From: Ruminococcus bicirculans (ex Wegman et al. 2014)
GTDB lineage: Bacteria > Bacillota > Clostridia > Oscillospirales > Ruminococcaceae
DNA: 64,000 nt
Reading direction: 5' to 3'
Assembly (NCBI RefSeq): GCF_000723465.1
Contig: NZ_HF545616.1
Coordinates: 992,001 to 1,056,000 of the forward strand
In this document: positions 1-8,697 of the stretch, piece by piece
How the letters are laid out: each line of letters begins with the position of its first letter
How positions within the stretch are numbered: the stretch's first letter is position 1
Position numbers and translations under genes: made by a program
Notes under the pieces: generated by a model
Database searches by the model: none
Seen by the model: the letters and a program-made list of their open reading frames with translations, nothing else
What the model was told of the DNA's origin: nothing

Positions 1-383
1 TTTGTGTCAATAGCGCCCTCAAGAGAAGTAACGTCAGCATACTCAGGGTTGTTTATGATGATACCGATAGCCTTTGCAGTGTCCATTGATGAGCCGCCGC
101 CGATAGCGATAAGATAGTCAGCATCTGCTGCCTTGAAAGCTTCGATACCAGCCTTTACTACCTTTACAGTAGGGTTAGCCTTTACCTGAGAGAATATATC
201 ATAAGCAAGTCCTGCTTCCTCCAAAAGATCTGTAACGTTCTTTGCAACGTTAAATTTGATAAGGTCAGGGTCTGTTACAACAAGAGCCTTTTTAAAAGCT
301 CTCTTCTTTGCCTCTGTAACTATCTCGCTGATCGAGCCTGCACCGAAATATGAAGTTTCATTAAGTATCATTCTGTTAGCCAT
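1..383 (-). CDS. fucO: Lactaldehyde reductase / iron-containing alcohol dehydrogenase, N-terminal part
   Basis: The reverse strand encodes the first about 127 residues of a group III Fe-dependent alcohol dehydrogenase; the rest lies left of the window. The start MANRMILNETSYFG is nearly that of E. coli FucO, and the NAD-binding stretch YLIAIGGGSSMDTAKAIG is intact. The enzyme family reduces L-lactaldehyde to 1,2-propanediol with NADH in fucose or rhamnose fermentation. The ATG at 381-383 is preceded by a good AAGGCGG ribosome site. The metal-binding half is out of view, so substrate assignment rests on the N-terminal resemblance. Confidence 0.85.
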   Translation of the reverse strand, partial: MANRMILNETSYFGAGSISEIVTEAKKRAFKKALVVTDPDLIKFNVAKNVTDLLEEAGLAYDIFSQVKANPTVKVVKAGIEAFKAADADYLIAIGGGSSMDTAKAIGIIINNPEYADVTSLEGAIDT

Positions 384-419
384 TTGATTATTCCGCCTTT
401 CAAATATATGATCTCTGTT

Positions 420-475
420 ATCAAAGTTATATCTTTGATTATTGATATTATACAACTTTTATACCATGATTTCAA
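420..475 (-). promoter_or_regulatory. fucO promoter with inverted repeat at the transcription start
   Basis: Read leftward: a -35 TTGAAA (470-475), a 17-bp spacer and a -10 TATAAT (447-452). Immediately downstream, at about +1, is a 7-bp inverted repeat ATCAAAG/CTTTGAT with a 6-bp centre (420-439). Its position is that of a repressor operator; the binding protein is unknown. Confidence 0.6.
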
Positions 476-588
476 TTATTTTTGTGTAAAATATTAGCGG
501 CGCAATATTGTGTAAAACAGCCAAAAACATAAATCATTTAATCTAAGGCACACCATACAAGGCGTAACCTGTGAATGATACTTTTTTC

Positions 589-617
589 TTGACAAATCGG
601 CAAAAATGTGCTATAAT
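589..617 (+). promoter_or_regulatory. typA promoter
   Basis: Consensus sigma-A promoter: TTGACA at 589-594, 17-bp spacer, TATAAT at 612-617. The resulting leader is about 200 nt long and begins with the hairpin annotated next. Confidence 0.8.
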
Positions 618-634
618 TCTCAATTAGGAAAGTT

Positions 635-670
635 ACCTTGCGGAAAATTTCGCAAGGTGCTTTTGTGTTT
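635..670 (+). terminator. Hairpin plus U-rich tract in the typA leader (possible attenuator)
   Basis: ACCTTGCG (635-642) pairs perfectly with CGCAAGGT (651-658) and is followed by GCTTTTGTGTTTT. It starts only about 12 nt after the predicted transcription start and well before the typA ATG. It could therefore stop early transcripts or be a 5' stabilising stem. Confidence 0.5.
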
Positions 671-825
671 TATAGGCTTTTTGTGAAAAATTACGATTTT
701 CTTTCCTTTGATGGGAGAAAATATATTTATAATTTTTATTGTTTATAATTTTTGCGAAATATATTAAGCAAATCGTTACAGAAAGCATTCGCTTTGCTGT
801 GTCTTGATAAATCGGAGGAGTATGT

Positions 826-2643
826 ATGATTAGAGAAGATTTAAGAAATGTTGCTATTATTGCCCACGTTGACCACGGTAAGACTACCCTTGTAGACCAG
901 ATGCTCAAGCAGAGCGGTACTTTCAGAGAAAATCAGGCTGTAGAAGAAAGAGTCATGGATTCAAACGATATTGAGCGTGAGAGAGGAATCACTATCCTTG
1001 CAAAGAATACTTCTATCAAGTATAAGGACGTTAAGATAAACGTTATCGACACCCCAGGCCATGCTGATTTCGGTGGTGAGGTAGAGCGTGTTCTTAAAAT
1101 GGTAAACGGTGTTATACTGCTTGTGGACGCAGCCGAGGGTCCAATGCCACAGACAAGATTTGTGCTTCAGAAAGCACTTGAGCTTGGTCATAAAATAATC
1201 ATCGTTATCAACAAGATAGACAGACCTGACGCTCGTCTTAACGAGGTAGGCGACGAAGTTCTCGAGCTTCTAATGGATCTTGACGCTACTGACGAGCAGC
1301 TTGACAGCCCTATCCTTTATTGCTCAGGCAGAGCAGGTACAGCTACTCACTCACCTGATGAAGAGGGCAAGGATATGATACCTCTCTTTGACGAGATACT
1401 CAGCTATATCCCTGCACCTGAGGTAGACACAGAGGGCCCAATGCAGTATCTTGTTTCCGCTATCGACTACAACGAGTATGTAGGAAGAATAGCTATCGGC
1501 CGTATCGAGCGTGGCGAAATGAAAGTTAATCAGGACGTTACGATCGGCGACTATCATCAGACTAAGAAGGAATATCGTGGCAAGATAGTTACAATGTATC
1601 AGATAGAGGGACTTAACAGAGTTCCATGCCAGAGTGCAAAGGCTGGCGATATCGTTTGTATAAGCGGTATCGAGAACATCACTATCGGCGACACTATCTG
1701 TGACTTCGGCAACTTTGAGGCTGTTCCTTTTGTAAAGATATCCGAGCCTACAGTTGAAATGACATTCTCCGTAAATAATTCGCCATTCGCAGGCAGAGAG
1801 GGCAAGTTCGTAACGAGCCGTCACCTGAGAGACAGACTTTTCAAGGAGCTTCTTAAGGACGTTTCACTGAGAGTTTCTGAAACAGACAGCACAGACGCTT
1901 TCAAGGTTGCAGGACGTGGCGAAATGCACCTTTCTATCCTTATCGAGAATATGCGTCGTGAGGGCTATGAGCTTGGCGTTTCAACACCGCACGTTCTGTT
2001 CAAGGAGATAGAGGGCAAGCTTTGCGAACCTATCGAAAGACTTGTTATTGACGTTCCTGAGAACTGCGTAGGTTCTGTTATGGAGAAGATAGGTGCAAGA
2101 AAGGGCGAGCTTCAGGAAATGGCACCTGTTGGAAGCAGAATGAGACTTGAATTTCTTATCCCTGCAAGAGGACTTTTCGGATACAAGAGCGAGTTCCTTA
2201 CAGACACAAAGGGCGAGGGTATCATGAGCTCTGTATTCCATGACTACGAGCCATATAAGGGCGAGATACCAAAGAGAGCAACAGGCTCACTTGTTGCGTT
2301 TGAAACAGGCGAGGCTGTAACATACGGTCTTTACAACGCACAGGAGAGAGGCGAGCTGTTCATCACAGCAGGCACACCTGTATATGAGGGAATGATAGTT
2401 GGCGCTTCACCAAAGCAGGAAGACCTTGTTGTAAATGTCTGCAAGAAGAAGCACCTTACAAATACTCGTGCAAGCGGTTCTGATGACGCGCTCAGACTTG
2501 TTCCGCCAAGAAATCTCAGCCTTGAGGATTCACTTGAGTTTCTCGCTGATGATGAGCTTCTTGAAGTAACACCAAAGAGCATAAGAATAAGAAAGCGTAT
2601 TCTGAGCAACTCACAGAGAGCTAAGGAAAGAGCTAAAATGTAA
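826..2643 (+). CDS. typA: Translational GTPase TypA/BipA
   Basis: 605 aa, the normal family length. The G1 motif AHVDHGKTTL lies near residue 14, followed by the RGITI effector region, DTPGHADFGGE (G3) and NKIDRPDA (G4). EF-G-like domains III and V and the TypA-specific C-terminal domain follow. TypA is a ribosome-associated GTPase that helps 50S assembly and growth under stress. The start codon is fixed by GGAGGAG at 814-820. It is a single-gene unit with its own promoter and terminator. Confidence 0.97.
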   Translation: MIREDLRNVAIIAHVDHGKTTLVDQMLKQSGTFRENQAVEERVMDSNDIERERGITILAKNTSIKYKDVKINVIDTPGHADFGGEVERVLKMVNGVILLVDAAEGPMPQTRFVLQKALELGHKIIIVINKIDRPDARLNEVGDEVLELLMDLDATDEQLDSPILYCSGRAGTATHSPDEEGKDMIPLFDEILSYIPAPEVDTEGPMQYLVSAIDYNEYVGRIAIGRIERGEMKVNQDVTIGDYHQTKKEYRGKIVTMYQIEGLNRVPCQSAKAGDIVCISGIENITIGDTICDFGNFEAVPFVKISEPTVEMTFSVNNSPFAGREGKFVTSRHLRDRLFKELLKDVSLRVSETDSTDAFKVAGRGEMHLSILIENMRREGYELGVSTPHVLFKEIEGKLCEPIERLVIDVPENCVGSVMEKIGARKGELQEMAPVGSRMRLEFLIPARGLFGYKSEFLTDTKGEGIMSSVFHDYEPYKGEIPKRATGSLVAFETGEAVTYGLYNAQERGELFITAGTPVYEGMIVGASPKQEDLVVNVCKKKHLTNTRASGSDDALRLVPPRNLSLEDSLEFLADDELLEVTPKSIRIRKRILSNSQRAKERAKM

Positions 2644-2652
2644 TAATAACAA

Positions 2653-2690
2653 AAAGAGGAGCGGTCATGCCGTCTCCTCTTTACTTTTTT
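2653..2690 (+). terminator. typA terminator
   Basis: AAAGAGGAGCGG / CCGTCTCCTCTTT stem around a short loop, followed by TACTTTTTT. It lies between typA and the convergent regulator gene and could serve both directions. Confidence 0.8.
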
Positions 2691-2704
2691 ATGAAATTGT
2701 AGTG

Positions 2705-3328
2705 CTATTGTATGTTGGTGTAGTAGAAAATAGCAAGCTGTGTGCGGTCACGGAGGGAGAGCTTTTCCAGGATAGTGCTGATGTAATTTCGCACTGTGCC
2801 CTCACTGAGATAAAGCAGTGAGGCTATCTCCTTGTTGCTAAGTCCTTTTGCCACCTGTTCGATTATCTCCTGCTCTTTTTCGACTATGCCGTAGTGGTCA
2901 AAATCAAAACTGCTGTGATTGGTAAGAAGCTCAGGAAGCTTGCTTGCAACATCTGAGCCGAAAACTGTCTGCCCATTCATAACGGTTTCAAGGGCAGGGC
3001 ATATGCTTTCAAAATCCTGCTTTAAAATATATCCCTTTGCTCCCATAAGCACAGCCTTTATAATGTATTCATCATCAGAAAATGTGGTAAGATAAAGTAT
3101 CCTTGCGTCAGGGTACCCAGCAAGGATCTTTTCGCCGGCTTCAATGCCGCTCATGCCGTTCATGCGGATATCCATAAGCAGAACATCAGGCTTGAGAAGA
3201 GTATAAAGCTCTATGGCTTCCTCACCGCAGCTTCCTATGGCAAGAACGTTCACACTGCCTGTGCTTTCCAAAATGGTTTTCAGCGACATCGCCACAAGCT
3301 TGTCATCATCTATTATAACAATGTTCAT
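2705..3328 (-). CDS. NarL/LuxR-family response regulator
   Basis: 207 aa. The N-terminal receiver has the acidic pair in IDDDK (residues 7-9), phospho-acceptor Asp53 in LLMDIRMNG, Thr81/82 and Lys103. A C-terminal LuxR helix-turn-helix covers about residues 145-205 (GLSNKEIASLLYLSEGTVRNYIS). It should bind DNA after phosphorylation by the kinase encoded one base upstream, with which it is translationally coupled. No target gene is evident nearby. Confidence 0.92.
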   Translation of the reverse strand: MNIVIIDDDKLVAMSLKTILESTGSVNVLAIGSCGEEAIELYTLLKPDVLLMDIRMNGMSGIEAGEKILAGYPDARILYLTTFSDDEYIIKAVLMGAKGYILKQDFESICPALETVMNGQTVFGSDVASKLPELLTNHSSFDFDHYGIVEKEQEIIEQVAKGLSNKEIASLLYLSEGTVRNYISTILEKLSLRDRTQLAIFYYTNIQ

Positions 3329-3329
3329 G

Positions 3330-4415
3330 TCAAGACCTCCGTTCAGTCAGGTTTTGTTTCGGCACAGACAGAAAAATGTGGAATCCCTTGCTGCCCGATG
3401 TGATGTTTATGTTTCCATTTAAAGAAGCCGCACGCTCTCGCATATTGGCAAGCCCCATGCCGTTTTCGTCTATCTTTTCGGGACAGCTTCCGTTGTCTGC
3501 GATACTAAGCTGATAAAGAGCAGGGTGTTCACGAATGATTATTTTTATGCTGTCGCCGTCGCTGTGCTTTGCAGTATTGGAAAGTGCTTCTTTTATAACG
3601 CCAATAAAGCAAAACTTCACATCTCGTGACATTCTTTCGGAAAAGTCATAATCACAGCTTACTGCAAATCTGTCTTTCAGAGGTCTTATGCAGTCTTCAA
3701 CAGCAGGCTTTAGTGCGATAGAATCGTCATGAAGATCATGAACACTGCTTTGTATGCTCGTCATGGCGGTGTTCAGCGTGCCGCTCAGGTCGTTGATGGC
3801 TTCACCGACAGTTTCATCTTTGTTTATGACCGAAAGCGCACCAAGCTGTAAAATAGACCTTGTGAGCATATGTCCCACGTTATCGTGTATCTCCCTTGCA
3901 ATGCGGTTACGCTCTTTCAGCGTGGCAAGATATATCTCGTAGTCTTGATTTCTCTGCATGGCTTTGTTTTTTTCTACAAGCTGGGTGGTAAGTTCTTTTG
4001 AATTGTCACGAGTATTTATGAGCATCTTTGTCAGCTTTTCGTTCAGAACGCTGTGGGTTGAAATTGTGAAGCTTACCAAAAAAAGAGCGACAAGTGGGAA
4101 GATGTCTTTTCCCAGAGTGAATATATTTGCAAGTACGCCTATGAATGTTAAGACCATAGCAGGGTAAAATTTTGTACAGAAAGCATCATAAAGCACCAAA
4201 GGGGCGAGTATCAAAGCTTCTTTACTGAAAATGCAAAGTGAGCTGTACGCAATAACTGAAAGGTATGCAACGGCAGAGCTTGGTTTTATTTGCAAGATAG
4301 CGGAGCATATGACAGCCAATAGCAATGTGGTGATGTTTGACGGATCTGTTCCCTCTGCGAGCATGAATGCACAGCAGCTAAGGCCTAAAAGAAACTTATC
4401 CCACAGTTTGTTCAT
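3330..4415 (-). CDS. Sensor histidine kinase, HisKA_3 (DesK/LiaS type)
   Basis: 361 aa. About five hydrophobic segments fill residues 8-120, then a short coiled coil and the HisKA_3 box REIHDNVGHML with His177. A HATPase_c domain follows, with the N box at Asn280 (EALSNTAKHSDG) and a GMGLANMRERA G box. There is no sizeable extracellular domain, so it probably senses the membrane or an intramembrane signal. The start follows GGGGGAAC. It is the first gene of a two-gene operon with the regulator. Confidence 0.9.
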   Translation of the reverse strand: MNKLWDKFLLGLSCCAFMLAEGTDPSNITTLLLAVICSAILQIKPSSAVAYLSVIAYSSLCIFSKEALILAPLVLYDAFCTKFYPAMVLTFIGVLANIFTLGKDIFPLVALFLVSFTISTHSVLNEKLTKMLINTRDNSKELTTQLVEKNKAMQRNQDYEIYLATLKERNRIAREIHDNVGHMLTRSILQLGALSVINKDETVGEAINDLSGTLNTAMTSIQSSVHDLHDDSIALKPAVEDCIRPLKDRFAVSCDYDFSERMSRDVKFCFIGVIKEALSNTAKHSDGDSIKIIIREHPALYQLSIADNGSCPEKIDENGMGLANMRERAASLNGNINITSGSKGFHIFLSVPKQNLTERRS

Positions 4416-4445
4416 ATGGCGTTCCCCCTTTGATGTGATATCTCA

Positions 4446-4474
4446 ATTTTAACACATTAGTGCCCGATTGTCTA
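4446..4474 (-). promoter_or_regulatory. Promoter of the two-component operon
   Basis: On the reverse strand, TAGACA (4469-4474), 17 bp, TAAAAT (4446-4451), about 30 bp before the kinase start. It diverges from the nadE promoter. Confidence 0.55.
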
Positions 4475-4513
4475 GTATCGTTCTAAAATAGTTTTGCTAT
4501 ACTGTAAAAATCA

Positions 4514-4543
4514 TTGACTTATACCTATAAAAAATGGTATAAT
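4514..4543 (+). promoter_or_regulatory. nadE promoter
   Basis: TTGACT (4514-4519), 18-bp spacer, TATAAT (4538-4543). The -10 overlaps an in-frame ATG at 4542, so that codon cannot be the start; translation begins at 4581. Confidence 0.75.
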
Positions 4544-4580
4544 GATAACAATGATAATTTCTTGTAAGGAGCATATTTTT

Positions 4581-6545
4581 ATGAAAGACGGTTTTATAAA
4601 GGTCGCCGCCTGCACCCCTGAGATACAGGTGGCAGACGTTGACTTCAATGTGGATAAAATAATCAGTCAGCTTGAAAAGTGCAGGGAAGAGGGCGTAAAG
4701 GTCGCTGTGTTCCCTGAGCTTTGCATAACAGGTTATACCTGTCAGGACTTGTTCTTTCAGAACGCTTTGCTTGACAAGGCAATGGAGGGTGTTGTAAAGA
4801 TAGCAAAGACTACTGCTGACAGCGATATGCTTGTGGCTGTGGGCGTGCCTGTGAGAGCAAACGGCAAGCTTTATAACTGTGCGGCTGTTATACAGGACGG
4901 CGAGGTGCGTGCCTTTGTACCTAAAACGCATCTGCCGAACTATAACGAATTTTATGAGGCAAGACATTTTGCACCATACAGAGGCGAATGTGCTGCCATT
5001 GATCTGAGAGAGTACGGACAGCTTGAATTTATACCGCCTATGGAACAGACCGTTTTCGTATGTGAAGAGATACCTGAGCTTGTGGTGGGCTTTGAACTTT
5101 GTGAGGACTTGTGGGTGGCTGACCCTGTTTCAAACTATCTTGCTAAAGCTGGGGCTACCCTTATATGCAATCTGTCTGCAAGCGATGAAGTTATCGGCAA
5201 GGACTCATACCGCAGACAGCTTGTATCGAACCAGTCCGCAAGGCTTGTGGCAGGGTATATCTATTGTTCTGCAGGTGACGGCGAGTCAACGCAGGATATG
5301 GTCTTTTCTGGTCACAATATCATTGCGGAAAACGGCTCTATACTTGCAGAGAGCAGGCTTTTTGAAAACGGCATTACCATATCGGAAATAGATTTTAAAA
5401 AGCTTGCGTTTGAGCGAAGAAAAATTTCTACCTATCCTGCAAGTGCTGAGTGGGACTATTCTTCCAAAGACAGCGGTTTTTTGGATAAGGACAATATCTC
5501 CCGTGAAAGATTCAGCCTTGAAATGGGCGAAACAGCTTTGACAAGAAAATTTGCAAAAACGCCTTTTATCCCGTCAAATCAGGCGGAGAGAAACGAGCGC
5601 TGTCACCTTATTTTGCAAATGCAATCCCATGGACTTATGAAGCGTATCGCACACACACATTCCAAGACTGTGGTCATTGGCATTTCAGGGGGACTTGATT
5701 CTACGCTTGCACTGCTTGTGTGTGTAATGGCAATGGATCTGCTCAAAAGACCGCATACTGATATCGTTGCGGTGACGATGCCATGCTTTGGCACAACAAA
5801 GCGCACACGCTCCAATGCGGAAATACTTTGCGACGCTTTGGGGGTAACGTTCAGAGAGGTGGATATCTCAAAAGCAGTTTTACAGCACTTTGAAGATATC
5901 GGTCATGATTATAACGATCACAGCGTTGTGTTCGAGAATGGTCAGGCGAGAGAGCGCACAAAGGTGCTTATGAATATCGCAAATCAGGTGAGCGGAATGG
6001 TGGTCGGCACAGGCGACTTGAGCGAGCTTGCTCTCGGCTGGGCGACCTACAACGGCGACCATATGTCCATGTACGGTGTGAACGCTTCTATCCCTAAAAC
6101 GCTGGTAAGGCATATCGTTCAGTATTACGGCGACACCTGCACATCTGATACTCTGAGAAATGTACTGTACGATATTTTGGACACTCCTGTTTCTCCTGAG
6201 CTTCTTCCTACTGATGAGAGTGGCACTGAGATGACACAGAAAACAGAAGACCTTGTCGGTCCATATGAGCTTCATGACTTCTTCCTTTACTATGGCATAC
6301 GCTGGGGCTTTGAGCCGTCAAAGGTGAAAAGGCTTGCGAAATATGCCTTTGAGGGGGATTATCCTGACGAGGTCATAGACAAGTGGCTCAAAACATTCTA
6401 TCGCAGATTTTTCTCACAGCAGTTCAAACGCTCCTGCCTGCCTGACGGCGCAAAGATCGGTTCTGTTACCCTGTCACCGAGAGGGGATTGGAGAATGCCG
6501 TCTGACGCTGTGGCTAAGCTTTGGCTGGAGGATATCGACAAATAA
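4581..6545 (+). CDS. nadE: Glutamine-dependent NAD+ synthetase
   Basis: 654 aa, two domains. The N-terminal nitrilase-fold glutaminase has the Glu46/Lys/Cys triad visible in VFPELCITGY, VPKTHLPNYNEF and GFELCEDLW. The C-terminal ammonia-dependent synthetase has the PP-loop SGGLDSTLAL near residue 370 and the GTGDLSELALGW segment. It converts deamido-NAD to NAD with glutamine nitrogen and ATP in the cytoplasm. The start is set by AAGGAG at 4566 and by the promoter position. Full length and apparently intact. Confidence 0.95.
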   Translation: MKDGFIKVAACTPEIQVADVDFNVDKIISQLEKCREEGVKVAVFPELCITGYTCQDLFFQNALLDKAMEGVVKIAKTTADSDMLVAVGVPVRANGKLYNCAAVIQDGEVRAFVPKTHLPNYNEFYEARHFAPYRGECAAIDLREYGQLEFIPPMEQTVFVCEEIPELVVGFELCEDLWVADPVSNYLAKAGATLICNLSASDEVIGKDSYRRQLVSNQSARLVAGYIYCSAGDGESTQDMVFSGHNIIAENGSILAESRLFENGITISEIDFKKLAFERRKISTYPASAEWDYSSKDSGFLDKDNISRERFSLEMGETALTRKFAKTPFIPSNQAERNERCHLILQMQSHGLMKRIAHTHSKTVVIGISGGLDSTLALLVCVMAMDLLKRPHTDIVAVTMPCFGTTKRTRSNAEILCDALGVTFREVDISKAVLQHFEDIGHDYNDHSVVFENGQARERTKVLMNIANQVSGMVVGTGDLSELALGWATYNGDHMSMYGVNASIPKTLVRHIVQYYGDTCTSDTLRNVLYDILDTPVSPELLPTDESGTEMTQKTEDLVGPYELHDFFLYYGIRWGFEPSKVKRLAKYAFEGDYPDEVIDKWLKTFYRRFFSQQFKRSCLPDGAKIGSVTLSPRGDWRMPSDAVAKLWLEDIDK

Positions 6546-6589
6546 CGCAAGGTAAAAATAAAGTAACAAAATCTTTATAACTGCTCGGT

Positions 6590-6650
6590 TTTACAGAATT
6601 GGCTGTTCAGATATAATTATAAGTAAGGAACGGAAAACTTTTCTGAACAG
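6590..6650 (+). promoter_or_regulatory. glnA promoter region with long inverted repeat
   Basis: TTTACA (6590-6595), 16 bp, TATAAT (6612-6617). CTGTTCAG (6603-6610), inside the spacer, is the exact inverse of CTGAACAG (6643-6650) in the leader. Only the second arm is transcribed, so if the pair is functional it would act as DNA (operator/looping) rather than as an RNA stem. Confidence 0.5.
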
Positions 6651-6671
6651 TATCATTACGGAGGATTTATT

Positions 6672-7991
6672 ATGAAATACACAGAGAAAGAGGTTTTGCA
6701 GTTCGTTGAAGAAAACGACGTAAAGTTCGTAAAGCTCATGTTCTGCGATATATTCGGTTCGCTAAAGACTATCTCTGTTATAGCAGGCGAGCTGCCGAAA
6801 ATATTCAGAGAGGGACTTATCTTTGACGCTTCAAAGCTCGGTGGCTTTTTGAATGTGACTGCTTCAGACCTTAGACTTTTCCCTGACCCTGATACGCTGG
6901 CGCTTCTTCCATGGCGACCGCAGCACGGCAGGGTAGTAAGATTTTTCTGCCACCTGAAATATCCTGACGGAACGGCTTTCGAGGGAGATGGCAGGTTTTT
7001 CCTCAAAACTGCTATCGCATATGCGAAGGGCAAGGGATATAACTTCCAGATAGGTACTTCATGCGAGTTTTACTGTTTTGAAAAGGACGATACTGATATG
7101 CCTACAAAGCGTCCTCACGATTATGCAGGCTATTGTGACGCTGCGCCTGTTGACAGGGGAGAAAACCTTAGACGTGACATATGCCTGACACTTGAGCAAA
7201 TGGATATTTTCCCAGAAAGCTCAAGACATGAAACCGGTCCGGGTCAGAACGAGATAGATTTTCAGTATTCAAACGCACTGAAAGCTGCCGATAATCTTGT
7301 GACGTTCAAGAACGTTGTAAAATCTGTGGCTGACAGAAACGGGCTTTACGCAACGTTCATGCCAAAGCCTATCGTCGACAACTGCGGATCTGGTCTGCAT
7401 ATAATGCTCATGTGCATGAAAGGCACAGAAAATGTTTTCAGACCTCAGCTTGGCGGACTTTCCAAAGAGGCTGAGCGCATGATAGCAGGAATACTGAAAA
7501 ACGTTGGCGATATGACGCTGTTTCTAAACACCACTACAAATTCATACAAACGTTTTGGCAGTCTGCTTGCACCTAAGTACATTTCATGGTCACATGAAAA
7601 TTATGCACAGCTTCTTCGTGCACCGCTTGCTGATACAGATGAGAATGGTATAATACTCCGTTCAGCAGACAACACCTGTAATCCTTACTTTGCTATGGGT
7701 CTGCTTATTTATGCCTGTATAGACGGCGTTATAAATAAGGAAGAACTTCCAAAACCTTTTAATTTCAATATAGGCTCGGCAGATGAAAGCGAGCTTGCAA
7801 AGCTTGAAACACTTCCGCAGTCTTTGAAAGAGGCAGTGGAACGTGCTGAAAAGAGCGAGTTTCTTGCGGATAGGCTTCCTGAGCATATGTTGGAGCGTTT
7901 TATCGCAATAGAAAAGGAGCTTATCATAGAATATGAGAGAGCTGCCGATAAGGAGCAGTTTGAAACAGCCAGATATTTTTATCATCTGTAA
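6672..7991 (+). CDS. glnA: Type I glutamine synthetase
   Basis: 439 aa, the length of the clostridial GSI-alpha group. A beta-Grasp N-domain is followed by the catalytic barrel with ETGPGQNEIDF metal-binding residues and the CGSGLHIMLM nucleotide/glutamate site. It makes glutamine from glutamate, ammonia and ATP. No adenylylation-loop region is seen, which fits alpha-type enzymes controlled by feedback and transcription. The downstream ANTAR gene, 33 nt away, is the expected partner for RNA-level control. Confidence 0.9.
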   Translation: MKYTEKEVLQFVEENDVKFVKLMFCDIFGSLKTISVIAGELPKIFREGLIFDASKLGGFLNVTASDLRLFPDPDTLALLPWRPQHGRVVRFFCHLKYPDGTAFEGDGRFFLKTAIAYAKGKGYNFQIGTSCEFYCFEKDDTDMPTKRPHDYAGYCDAAPVDRGENLRRDICLTLEQMDIFPESSRHETGPGQNEIDFQYSNALKAADNLVTFKNVVKSVADRNGLYATFMPKPIVDNCGSGLHIMLMCMKGTENVFRPQLGGLSKEAERMIAGILKNVGDMTLFLNTTTNSYKRFGSLLAPKYISWSHENYAQLLRAPLADTDENGIILRSADNTCNPYFAMGLLIYACIDGVINKEELPKPFNFNIGSADESELAKLETLPQSLKEAVERAEKSEFLADRLPEHMLERFIAIEKELIIEYERAADKEQFETARYFYHL

Positions 7992-8024
7992 TGTCAGAGA
8001 AAGCTAAAAAAAGGAGGTGGGGAA

Positions 8025-8597
8025 ATGGACAGGATACTTGTGGCTTCAAGCAATGACAAGGCAACAGCTATGCTTGTGAGTCTGTTAAAAGAAACCTTTC
8101 CCACCTGCAAGACTTCTATAGCCGCAACGGGTCTTGAAACAAGGCGTGCAGTAGGGTCAGGCAGTTATGACTGTGTCGTGATAAACTGTCCATTGTCAGA
8201 CGAATATGGCAACGAGCTTGCGGAGATAGTCTGCACCTCAACTGACGCAAGCTGTGTGGCTATCGCAAAGTCGGAAAATGCGGATATCCTTGCGGATAAA
8301 CTGGAAGATTTCGGCGTAATGGTGATACCAAAGCCACTAGGCAGACAGTATTTTTACCGTTCAATGAAATTTGTCAGTGCCGCAAGAAAAAGAATGCTGG
8401 GCATAAGGTCTGAAAACCTGAAACTGCACAAAAAGCTTGAAGAGATAAGAACGATAAACAGAGCAAAGTGCTCACTTATGCAGTATCTTGGCTTTACAGA
8501 ACAGCAGGCTCATAAATATCTTGAAAAGCAGGCTATGGATAAGAGATGCACAAAGATCGAGGTGGCTCAGAAGGTCATTGAGATGTACGAGGTTTAA
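8025..8597 (+). CDS. ANTAR-domain response regulator (RNA-binding antiterminator)
   Basis: 190 aa. A degenerate receiver-like N-terminus (about 1-120) leads through a coiled coil to an ANTAR three-helix bundle (about 130-188) with the typical YLGFTEQQAHKYLEKQAMD segment. ANTAR proteins bind paired RNA stem-loops and prevent termination, commonly on nitrogen-assimilation transcripts in clostridia. The receiver lacks an obvious phospho-Asp in the usual place, so control may be by ligand or partner kinase. Ribosome site AGGAGGTGG. Confidence 0.88.
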   Translation: MDRILVASSNDKATAMLVSLLKETFPTCKTSIAATGLETRRAVGSGSYDCVVINCPLSDEYGNELAEIVCTSTDASCVAIAKSENADILADKLEDFGVMVIPKPLGRQYFYRSMKFVSAARKRMLGIRSENLKLHKKLEEIRTINRAKCSLMQYLGFTEQQAHKYLEKQAMDKRCTKIEVAQKVIEMYEV

Positions 8598-8630
8598 ATG
8601 TTACATAATTGTTAAATTAATGACACGCTA

Positions 8631-8659
8631 TTGCAATTGGCGGAGTAATGTTGTATAAT
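8631..8659 (+). promoter_or_regulatory. fba promoter
   Basis: TTGCAA (8631-8636), exact 17-bp spacer, TATAAT (8654-8659), 39 bp before the aldolase ATG. Confidence 0.7.
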
Positions 8660-8697
8660 AATAGAGGAAAATTTTAAATAACGGAGGTCGTTAAAAA

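Noticed and set aside
1351-1824. Long reverse-strand ORFs within typA, nadE and glnA
   Set aside because: Shadows of strongly biased codon use in the true genes; no ribosome sites or domain content.
4542-4580. Upstream ATG extending nadE by 13 codons
   Set aside because: The ATG lies inside the -10 box of the promoter, and AAGGAG precedes the ATG at 4581.
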